From an uncultured Eubacteriales bacterium (GTDB lineage: Bacteria > Bacillota > Clostridia > Monoglobales > Monoglobaceae): 12,210 nucleotides of DNA. The stretch is from contig UQOT01000057.1 in assembly GCA_900542675.1 (NCBI GenBank), forward strand, positions 1 to 12,210, read 5' to 3'. Every line of letters starts with the position of its first letter. The first letter of the stretch is position 1. Below are positions 7,573 through 12,210 of this stretch, piece by piece. The translations under genes and the position numbers were made by a program. The notes under the pieces are model-generated. The model saw only the letters and a program-made list of their open reading frames with translations, did no database searches and was not told the origin of the DNA.

Positions 7573-8964
7573 ATGAATGCAGTCGATGAATTTAATCTGA
7601 GCATAAAAAACAAAAAAGCTGCGGTAATCGGCATAGGCGTGAGCAACGTTCCGCTTATTAAGTTTTTGATAAAACACGGCGCGCGTGTTGCGGCGCACGA
7701 CAGACGCACGGCTGAGCAGCTCGGTGATACATATGATGAGCTTAAGGCGCTTGGCGTAGAATTTATTCTCGGTGAAAATTATCTTGATAAAATCGACGAT
7801 GACGCTGATGTGATATACAAAACCCCGGGTGTGAGATACGATGTTCCTGCTATAAAAAACGCAGTAGAGAGCGGTACAGCGCTGTCGTCCGAGATGGAGC
7901 TGTTTTTTGAACTGTGTCCTGCGGATATTATCGCCGTGACGGGCAGCGACGGCAAGACGACAACAACGAGCCTTATAAACGATATGCTTACCCGCGGCGG
8001 GTACAAGTGCTACCTCGGCGGCAATATAGGCAGACCGCTGATTGATGAGGTTCAAAATATAAAGCCCGAGGATAAGGTGATTGTCGAGCTTTCGAGCTTT
8101 CAGCTTCACACGATGAAAAAGAGCCCGAAGATTGCGGTGGTGACCAACGTAACGCCCAATCATCTCGACTGGCATACCGATTTTAAAGAGTACGTAGACG
8201 CGAAAAAGGCGATATTTTTAAATCAGGGCGAAGGCTGCCGCGCGGTGTTTAACTACGATAACGACTTAACGCGTGAGTTTTATACCGAGACCGAAAACGG
8301 CGTTTATTTCAGCCGTAAAACGAGTCTCAGTGACGGATATTGCTTAGTCGGAGATATGATATCAAAGTGCGCGGGCGGCGAAACAGAACGTGAAATTTTA
8401 AATATAAACGATATATACATTCCGGGACTTCATAACGTCGAAAACTACCTTGCGGCGATTGCCGCGGTGGACGGGCTTGTAAGCGACGATGTAATCCGCG
8501 CGACGGCGAAGGGCTTTAAAGGCGTTCCGCATAGGATAGAGTTTGTGCGCGAAATCGACGGAGTTAAGTATTACAACGACTCAATCGCAAGCTCGCCTGC
8601 GAGGACGACGGCGGGGCTTAAATCGTTCAGCCAAAAGGTGATTTTAATAGCGGGCGGCTATGACAAAAAAATACCGTTCGACGAATTTGGCCCTGTGGTG
8701 TGCGAGCACGCCGAAAAATTGGTTCTGTGCGGATTTACTGCGGATAAGATAGAAGCTGCGGTAAAGGCAGCGCCGAATTATGATGAAAAAAGCCTGCCGA
8801 TTTATAAGATAAGTGATTTCAGCGCGGCAGTGGGTAAGGCGCGTGAAATTGCCAAGAGCGGCGACATTGTAATCCTCTCGCCCGCGTGCGCAAGCTTTGA
8901 CTTGTTCAAAAATTTCGAAGAGCGCGGCAACACATTTAAAGAAATAGTAAACAGCTTTAAATAG
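7573..8964 (+). CDS. murD: UDP-N-acetylmuramoyl-L-alanine--D-glutamate ligase
   Basis: MurD adds D-glutamate to UDP-MurNAc-L-Ala with ATP in the cytoplasm. The 463-residue product is normal length. The N-terminal Rossmann-like domain has VIGIGVSNVPLIKFL at 18-32. The ATP loop TGSDGKTTT is at 123-131, ELSSFQL at 172-178, NVTPNHLDWH at 192-201, and the conserved lysine region DAKKAIF at 209-215. GLHNVEN at 285-291, HRIEFV at 320-325, NDSIASSP at 335-342 and GGYDK at 361-365 follow, with SPACASFD at 436-443 near the end; these distinguish MurD from MurC, E and F. The start is ATG 7573 with a GGAGG about ten bases upstream. It stands after a terminator and outside a division-wall cluster, so it probably has its own promoter in 7527-7572, which I could not pin down. 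It is the last core gene before the mobile region. Confidence 0.96.
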   Translation: MNAVDEFNLSIKNKKAAVIGIGVSNVPLIKFLIKHGARVAAHDRRTAEQLGDTYDELKALGVEFILGENYLDKIDDDADVIYKTPGVRYDVPAIKNAVESGTALSSEMELFFELCPADIIAVTGSDGKTTTTSLINDMLTRGGYKCYLGGNIGRPLIDEVQNIKPEDKVIVELSSFQLHTMKKSPKIAVVTNVTPNHLDWHTDFKEYVDAKKAIFLNQGEGCRAVFNYDNDLTREFYTETENGVYFSRKTSLSDGYCLVGDMISKCAGGETEREILNINDIYIPGLHNVENYLAAIAAVDGLVSDDVIRATAKGFKGVPHRIEFVREIDGVKYYNDSIASSPARTTAGLKSFSQKVILIAGGYDKKIPFDEFGPVVCEHAEKLVLCGFTADKIEAAVKAAPNYDEKSLPIYKISDFSAAVGKAREIAKSGDIVILSPACASFDLFKNFEERGNTFKEIVNSFK

Positions 8965-8998
8965 ATTTAAAGCCCGAAGCGCGATGCGGCAAACCTGT

Positions 8999-9022
8999 TG
9001 CCTCCCCTTAAAAGGGGAGGCA
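8999..9022. repeat. Perfect 11-bp palindromic hairpin downstream of murD
   Basis: TGCCTCCCCTT at 8999-9009 is the exact reverse complement of AAGGGGAGGCA at 9012-9022. No T-run follows on either strand, so it is not a standard terminator, though it may still slow polymerase or protect the murD mRNA end. Its CCTCCCC...GGGGAGG core resembles interspersed palindromes of gut Firmicutes. The surrounding gap 8965-9108 shows no gene. Confidence 0.6.
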
Positions 9023-9099
9023 CGACACAAAAAATGCTCCCGTTTGGGCAGTCCTTGATAAAACTGTAAAATTAAAACAGGCTGTTAAAGCGAATTGCT

Positions 9100-9145
9100 C
9101 AAAAAGATAAGCATACTACTTTTGATAAGTGGTATGCTTATTTTT
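9100..9145. terminator. Strong bidirectional terminator between murD and the element remnant
   Basis: AAGCATACTACTT at 9109-9121 pairs with AAGTGGTATGCTT at 9127-9139, with one G-T wobble. ATTTTT follows on the plus strand, and an AAAAA run at 9101-9105 gives a T-run when read on the minus strand. It can end both murD-side transcripts and the leftward HTH_16 gene, whose stop codon lies within the stem. Confidence 0.85.
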
Positions 9146-9424
9146 AACTGAATTATTAAAAATACATAAGTTTATCTTGTATTTTTTGTCTTGTAAAAAT
9201 TCTGAATGGTCTAAAATAAATTCTTGGCGTATTGTTTCTATCATTTTCTGTGTAGGATAAATTGTTTTATCCGGAAAATCCATTGTCGAATATTCTTTAC
9301 CGTTTTGTTTCGCAAAATAATGAATATATGCGTTATAATGAGCCAATATTTTTTGAATAGCAGCAGAGTCGCCGACATTCGCATTTTTGATTGTTTCAAA
9401 GTCAGGTGGAATATATCTATTCAT
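9116..9424 (-). CDS. HTH_16-type small protein of conjugative elements
   Basis: About 102 residues beginning MNRYIPPDFETIKNA. The pattern 'PPDFETIKNA..GD..AI.KIL.HYN.YI' is typical of the short helix-turn-helix proteins (Pfam HTH_16) carried by Tn916-like and other Firmicute conjugative elements, usually next to a sigma-like gene and near xis/int. It is cytoplasmic and presumably regulatory; no membrane segment is seen. The ATG at 9424 is chosen because IPPDFETIKNA homologues begin there. The ATG lies inside the last codons of the sigma-like remnant (8-base overlap), with GGAAGGCGG upstream as SD. A longer reading from 9448 only adds residues encoded by the overlapping frame. The C-terminus (INLCIFNNSVKNKHTTYQK) does not look like the family, and its stop lies in the terminator stem, so the end may be replaced by foreign sequence. 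Confidence 0.7.
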   Translation of the reverse strand: MNRYIPPDFETIKNANVGDSAAIQKILAHYNAYIHYFAKQNGKEYSTMDFPDKTIYPTQKMIETIRQEFILDHSEFLQDKKYKINLCIFNNSVKNKHTTYQK

Positions 9425-9490
9425 CTTTACCGCCTTCCATAATCTCACGTAGATTTTTCAAAGCGCGGATATGAATATAGCTGTCAAAAC
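9417..9490 (-). pseudogene. 3' remnant of a sigma-70-like gene from a conjugative element
   Basis: Read leftward, this stretch encodes YIHIRALKNLREIMEGGKDE and a TAG stop. That looks like the last helix and tail of the short sigma-70-like proteins (region 4) that precede HTH_16 genes in Firmicute conjugative transposons; the overlap with the following ATG is the usual arrangement. Everything upstream of about 9490 is gone. The same frame continues into the tRNA-Lys fragment, whose antisense translation (GSRTPDTLIK) is not sigma sequence. The gene is therefore cut at the tRNA junction. The identification rests on about 20 residues plus context. Confidence 0.5.
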
Positions 9491-9495
9491 AATGT

Positions 9496-9540
9496 TTTTT
9501 AATCAAGGTGTCCGGGGTTCGACTCCCCGATTGGTCACCA
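9496..9540 (+). tRNA. 3' part of tRNA-Lys(UUU): probable attachment-site scar
   Basis: From TTTTT at 9496 the sequence follows a tRNA-Lys: anticodon TTT at 9498-9500, then AA, stem strand TCAAG (9503-9507), variable loop GTGTC, T-stem CGGGG, loop TTCGACT, CCCCG, acceptor strand ATTGGTC, A and an encoded CCA (9538-9540). No matching 5' half (GACCAAT acceptor strand, D-arm or the CTTGA stem strand) lies upstream, so it cannot make a tRNA. Homology starting in the anticodon loop and ending at CCA is the usual att core for tyrosine integrases. The tRNA's own terminator follows. Confidence 0.75.
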
Positions 9541-9549
9541 AACCAATCA

Positions 9550-9595
9550 AATCCGAACTTTTCACTAATCGGTGATGGGTTCGGATTTTTGTTTT
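9550..9595 (+). terminator. Rho-independent terminator of the tRNA-Lys remnant
   Basis: AATCCGAAC at 9550-9558 is the exact complement of GTTCGGATT at 9579-9587, with a smaller TCAC/GTGA stem in the loop, and is followed by TTTGTTTT. It lies 9 bases after CCA, where a tRNA terminator is expected. This implies that the sequence to the right was originally downstream of the intact tRNA gene. Confidence 0.8.
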
Positions 9596-9603
9596 GGCTG
9601 TAA

Positions 9604-9638
9604 CACAAAACGGCGGTTACGAGATGTAGCCGCCGTTT
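9604..9638 (-). terminator. Leftward terminator of the 51-codon minus-strand gene
   Basis: AAACGGCGG at 9608-9616 pairs exactly with CCGCCGTTT at 9630-9638. Read on the minus strand, the stem is followed by TTTTGTGTT. It sits 4 bases past the stop of the small gene at 9643. Confidence 0.7.
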
Positions 9639-9642
9639 GTAT

Positions 9643-9799
9643 TTATGTATTTTGTTTTGATTTCCATTCCTCAAATTCATGCTTGCCCTCATCGCTTTCA
9701 AAGAATTTTTGAATTGCCGGTAACAGATTGCGAGCAAGTATTTCAATGTCTGCTTGTACAAATTCATAGTTTAAATTTATTTCTGAGGTAAATTCGCAT
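9643..9799 (-). pseudogene. Small (51 aa) gene with a one-base shift after its start
   Basis: I do not recognise a named family. The best start is ATG 9799, just after an AGGGAGGG SD. Read directly it gives only 11 residues (MRIYLRNKFKL, stop TGA). The adjacent frame, open from before this point to TAA at 9643, reads FTSEINLNYEFVQADIEILA and then ARNLLPAIQKFFESDEGK, with an acidic/lysine end and TWG-free, protein-like composition. Removing one A near 9790-9794 joins MR to FTSEINL and gives a 51-residue, mostly helical protein with correct SD, stop and terminator. So the gene is probably inactivated by one extra base, or the base is a sequencing error. It runs divergently from the regulator at 9947 and may be under its control. 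Confidence 0.55.
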
Positions 9800-9829
9800 C
9801 TATCCCTCCCTTCATATTGTTATAAATAA

Positions 9830-9835
9830 ATTATA
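9830..9835 (-). promoter_or_regulatory. -10 element for the leftward small gene
   Basis: On the minus strand this reads TATAAT within TGATATAATTTA, about 31 bases before the ATG at 9799. No good -35 sits 17 bases upstream, so the promoter is weak or activator-dependent. Confidence 0.45.
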
Positions 9836-9863
9836 TCAGTAATTTTCAATCACATTGCTATTG

Positions 9864-9918
9864 TGCAAATCTATGCAGTTTGGCAAAAACAACCATTAGG
9901 TTATTGCAAATCTGCACA
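9864..9918. promoter_or_regulatory. Two TGCA-type repeats, candidate operators of the divergent promoters
   Basis: GCAAATCTATGCA at 9865-9877 and GCAAATCTGCACA at 9906-9918 are direct copies of GCAAATCT starting 41 bases apart. Each is also roughly palindromic, with TGCA half-sites separated by 6 and 4 bases. The second overlaps the -35 of the rightward promoter. Together they look like binding sites for the neighbouring XRE-type regulator, by inference from position only. Confidence 0.45.
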
Positions 9919-9932
9919 TTTAATGATATACT
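9904..9932 (+). promoter_or_regulatory. Sigma-A type promoter of the regulator operon
   Basis: TTGCAA at 9904-9909 and TATACT at 9927-9932 are 17 bases apart, the ideal spacing. The AGGAGG SD follows at 9942-9947. Confidence 0.7.
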
Positions 9933-9946
9933 TATTTTAACAGGAG

Positions 9947-10747
9947 GTGTCGCTATGTACTTGCCGGGAACGCTGGGAAATCATCGGTGATTTAAGAACT
10001 AAAATGGGCTGGACTAAACTGAAATTAAGTCAAATAACGCAAATACCTCAATCACAGTTGAGCCGAATTGAAAACGGAAAAATAACGCATATAAGCAGTG
10101 ATATATTGATAAAGCTCGCAAAAGCTTTTAATGTTTCAACAGATTATCTTCTCGGTTTGACAACAGTGCGCTCACCTAAAAATTATGACATATCTGAATT
10201 AGGATTATCAGAGAATGCGGTTAAAGCATTAGTTACAAAAAAGATTGACATTGATATTATCAATCAACTATTGGAGCATAAGAGTTTTCCGTATTTGATT
10301 TATATGATAAAAGCGTATTCTGATAACAGTATTGCTGACGGAATTGCGACGAGAAATGATACAATTAATATGGCAACCTCAACATTGGCGGATTTTATGA
10401 AGGACAATCCTGAACATAAATCAGAAGTTCAACAGGATATACGGCTCTTGAAATCTCAGAAATTAGGTGACCACGAAGCCGAGATGGATAAAATAAAGAA
10501 TACTTTTGTTGCGATATTAAGAGATATTCAGAAAAATATTGACAGAGAACCCCCACAGCCGATAACAACGGAGATATTTCAGCAAATGAAAAATGAATTG
10601 TCTGATAAATCAATAAACGAGATTACAACTGATGATATGGCAGAGGTTGTGGCGAATATGTTAGGGCAAACTGTTTCAGTGAACAATGAAAAATTGAAAA
10701 GCTCAATCAGTGATATATTGAACTTAATGGCAGAGGAAAAGAAATGA
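9947..10747 (+). CDS. XRE-family helix-turn-helix regulator, probable frameshift at 5' end
   Basis: This is a DNA-binding regulator. From GTG 9947 the frame gives 266 residues; an HTH_3/XRE domain spans about 13-70 (IGDLRTKMGWTKLKLSQITQ, then IPQSQLSRIENGKI and VSTDYLLGLT). The long C-terminal part has no motif I know; it is helical and charged. The GTG overlaps the AGGAGG SD, so it is a poor start. The well-spaced ATG at 9955 is out of frame and gives an 11-residue dead end (MYLPGTLGNHR). Skipping one base at about 9964 yields MYLRERWEIIGDLR and would restore a normal start. The next in-frame ATG (residue 20) would lose the first helix. A promoter and TGCA operators lie just upstream. The stop overlaps the GNAT start (ATGA), so the two form an operon. 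Confidence 0.75.
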   Translation: MSLCTCRERWEIIGDLRTKMGWTKLKLSQITQIPQSQLSRIENGKITHISSDILIKLAKAFNVSTDYLLGLTTVRSPKNYDISELGLSENAVKALVTKKIDIDIINQLLEHKSFPYLIYMIKAYSDNSIADGIATRNDTINMATSTLADFMKDNPEHKSEVQQDIRLLKSQKLGDHEAEMDKIKNTFVAILRDIQKNIDREPPQPITTEIFQQMKNELSDKSINEITTDDMAEVVANMLGQTVSVNNEKLKSSISDILNLMAEEKK

Positions 10748-11109
10748 TAGTCAGAAAATTTTCAAAAGAAAAGATAGATGATGTATTCAGAATACAACAA
10801 GCTGCATATAAACCGCTATTTGAAAAATATCAAGACAAAGAAACCAATCCTTATATGGAAACAAAAGAAGATGTTTTGATGAAATATACAAGAGTAGGAA
10901 CACAAGGATATATTTTTGTTGAAGATGATATTGCAGTCGGTGCAGTCAGAATTATAATGTGCGGTAAAATTTGCATGGTATCCGCACTGGCAATTACTCC
11001 TGAATATCAAAATAGGGGTATCGCACAATCGGCATTAAAAGAAATAGAGAAAATCCATAGTTATTGCAAATACTGGATATTAGATACGATAGATACAGAC
11101 TTGTATTGA
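10744..11109 (+). CDS. GNAT-family N-acetyltransferase, C-terminus truncated
   Basis: GNAT enzymes move an acetyl group from acetyl-CoA to an amine; the substrate cannot be told here. The 121-residue product starts with the usual beta strand and helix (MIVRKFSKEKIDDVFRIQQA). Motif A, the acetyl-CoA pyrophosphate site, is ALAITPEYQNRGIAQSAL at 81-98. It then reaches WILDTI and stops at DTDLY. Relatives usually continue past 'LDTI' with 'LYEK.GY' and about 30 more residues that complete the fold, so this copy is probably inactive. The start ATG 10744 overlaps the regulator stop (ATGA), with AGAGGA upstream. Two TAGATAC copies (11081-11087 and 11090-11096) mark the break, and a different gene frame opens immediately after. 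Confidence 0.75.
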   Translation: MIVRKFSKEKIDDVFRIQQAAYKPLFEKYQDKETNPYMETKEDVLMKYTRVGTQGYIFVEDDIAVGAVRIIMCGKICMVSALAITPEYQNRGIAQSALKEIEKIHSYCKYWILDTIDTDLY

Positions 11110-11140
11110 CAATAATTCGGATATTATAATTGATATTGCT

Positions 11141-11545
11141 TTGCAGGACACAAAAGAACTTGAAACATTAATATATAGCGACTATGCGCCAAATTTATTG
11201 CCGGAGAAGTATATTGTTTCGTGTGCAATATCATCAAAAAATCCATTTCTTATTGTAGATGTAAAATGTATTGCTACACCTCATATTTATAGTATCACAA
11301 AAATAGATATTGTAAACAATTTTTACTCTCATATATTAAAGTTATTGGTGGCAAATATGAAACATTATATTAGAGGTAATAATTGTGGTGATGATATTCG
11401 GAGAATGTATAAAAAATTCACAAATCAAACAAATGATAATTCCGCGTCTGTTCTAAAAGAGGTTTTCAGTTGGTTGGTTAATAATCAAAAAGAACAATAC
11501 AATGAGTATTTAGAGAGCTGCAAAGCTTTTATTAAATTGATATGA
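11141..11545 (+). CDS. Unrecognised protein, probably both 5'-truncated and cut by a stop
   Basis: I do not recognise the family. From TTG 11141 the frame gives 134 residues, but it is open back to 11093 (IQTCIDNNSDIIIDIALQDT) and no SD precedes the TTG. The true 5' end seems lost at the GNAT junction. The protein is soluble and helical, with PFLIVDVKCIATPHIYSITK in the middle and EVFSWLVNNQKEQYNEYLES near the end. The TGA at 11543-11545 interrupts a frame that stays open for 14 more codons (ICKDDILAALKRLK), ending at TGA 11588-11590. That stop overlaps the next start as ATGA, the coupling style used elsewhere in this operon. The extension looks genuinely coding, so the first stop is probably a nonsense mutation. 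The remnant is likely non-functional. Confidence 0.55.
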   Translation: MQDTKELETLIYSDYAPNLLPEKYIVSCAISSKNPFLIVDVKCIATPHIYSITKIDIVNNFYSHILKLLVANMKHYIRGNNCGDDIRRMYKKFTNQTNDNSASVLKEVFSWLVNNQKEQYNEYLESCKAFIKLI

Positions 11546-11586
11546 ATATGTAAGGACGATATTTTAGCAGCATTAAAGAGGTTGAA

Positions 11587-12117
11587 ATGATTATTTTAAT
11601 ATCTGGGAGTACGCATACAGGCAAAACTATTTTAGCACAAAAACTATTGGAGAGATACAATTATCCATATTTGTCAATAGACCATTTGAAAATGGGGCTT
11701 ATACGAAGCAATAATACTACTTTAACGCCTTATGACGATGACGAGCTTGTTCCGTATCTTTGGAATATCGTCAAGGAAATTGTAAAAACAGCGATTGAAA
11801 ACAATCAAAATCTTATTATTGAAGGCTGTTATATTCCGTTTGATTGGCACAATGATTTTGATAATGATTATTTGAAACGTATTAAATATTGCTGCCTTAT
11901 TATGACAAAAAAATATATTGAAACACATTTTCAGGATATTTTGAAGTATGCAAGTGTTATAGAAGAACGGGACGAGGAGAAGTTATCAATGGAATATCTG
12001 ATTACCGAAAATCAAAAGAATTTATCTATGTGCAAAAAGTATGGACATACATATATTTTGATTGACAAAGATTATTCGATTGATATTGATATATTTAAAA
12101 GAGAGAATTTAAAATGA
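11587..12117 (+). CDS. P-loop kinase-like protein (AAA_33 / zeta-toxin-like fold)
   Basis: The 176-residue protein has a Walker A loop GSTHTGKT at 7-14 directly after the first strand. SIDHLKMGLIR follows at 30-40, with an acidic residue typical of the substrate site of small-molecule kinases, then LIIEGCYIPFDW at 76-87 as the second strand/Walker B-like region. It has no second domain. Such proteins are common in Clostridia, often labelled adenylate kinase-like or zeta toxin-like, and their substrates are mostly unknown. The start is ATG 11587 with AGAGG upstream, overlapping the end of the preceding original frame. The stop overlaps the methyltransferase start by ATGA, so translation is probably coupled. 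The AT-rich composition fits the rest of the accessory string. Confidence 0.8.
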   Translation: MIILISGSTHTGKTILAQKLLERYNYPYLSIDHLKMGLIRSNNTTLTPYDDDELVPYLWNIVKEIVKTAIENNQNLIIEGCYIPFDWHNDFDNDYLKRIKYCCLIMTKKYIETHFQDILKYASVIEERDEEKLSMEYLITENQKNLSMCKKYGHTYILIDKDYSIDIDIFKRENLK

Positions 12118-12210
12118 AACATACCGCTGCATTTTCATCAAAAGAATATGACAGAAAAATAAAACAAACATTACCGTATTACGAGGAATTTTATAAACAA
12201 ATTATTGATG
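12114..12210 (+). CDS. N-terminus of a probable class I SAM-dependent methyltransferase, runs off the window
   Basis: Only 32 codons are visible: MKHTAAFSSKEYDRKIKQTL, then PYYEEFYKQIID. This opening (F.S.EYD..I...LPYY..FY.QIID) is typical of Firmicute class I methyltransferases, in which the SAM-binding glycine motif follows some ten to twenty residues later, beyond the window. The start ATG 12114 overlaps the kinase stop (ATGA), with GAGAG upstream. The assignment is from the N-terminal pattern alone. Confidence 0.6.
   Translation, partial: MKHTAAFSSKEYDRKIKQTLPYYEEFYKQIID

Noticed and set aside
8999..9022. Terminator of murD
   Set aside because: The hairpin is perfect but has no T-run on either strand. 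The hairpin at 9109-9145 is the better terminator.
9224..9442. 72-codon plus-strand frame opposite the HTH_16 gene
   Set aside because: It is Phe/Cys/Ile-rich antisense sequence without an SD, while the opposite strand matches a known small family.
9417..9767. A 116-codon open frame on the minus strand covering the whole stretch
   Set aside because: It is a chimera. It starts in the wrong frame of the small 51-codon gene, crosses two terminators, reads antisense through the tRNA-Lys piece (GSRTPDTLIK) and ends in the sigma tail. Only that tail looks like protein.
11543..11545. TGA as a sense codon (alternative genetic code)
   Set aside because: TGA serves as a normal stop at the ends of the CobK-like gene, the regulator and the kinase, and core genes show no internal TGA. 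A local nonsense mutation is simpler.

Overview
The window looks like a low-to-mid GC Firmicute of the class Clostridia. The main clue is a single reading frame that joins IspH (isoprenoid synthesis) to a multi-domain ribosomal protein S1, a fusion known from Clostridia. It follows cmk and plsC, which is the usual clostridial order. SD sequences are strong (AGGAGG type), spacers are short and all core genes are on the plus strand.

Positions 1-8964 are a housekeeping block: the 3' part of glmM (amino-sugar phosphate mutase for peptidoglycan precursors), ychF (OBG-family ATPase), a small zinc-ribbon protein, a divergent CobK/CbiJ-like protein overlapping cmk, then plsC, ispH-rpsA, a terminator, and murD. 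Together they serve wall precursor synthesis, phospholipid synthesis, CMP recycling, isoprenoids and translation. The only long gap in this block (4234-4541) holds an inverted pair of related hairpin repeats, an internal 14-bp direct repeat and a central GC palindrome.

From about 8965 the sequence becomes visibly more AT-rich and patchy. A bidirectional terminator is followed, on the minus strand, by a small HTH_16-type gene of conjugative-element origin and the last codons of a sigma-like gene. These abut the 3' part of a tRNA-Lys (anticodon loop to CCA) that still carries its own terminator. I read this as the scar of an integrative element that used tRNA-Lys as its attachment site; no integrase is visible.

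Right of the scar is a divergent pair: a 51-codon minus-strand gene and an XRE-type regulator on the plus strand, separated by a promoter/operator region with TGCA repeats. Both genes appear to carry a one-base shift just after their best start codon. Downstream of the regulator lies a tightly packed accessory string: a GNAT acetyltransferase lacking its C-terminus, an unrecognised protein with an apparent premature stop, a P-loop kinase-like protein, and the start of what resembles a SAM-dependent methyltransferase that runs off the window. Several of these joins are ATGA overlaps. The right-hand region combines cargo-like genes with several small lesions, as expected of a decaying mobile island.
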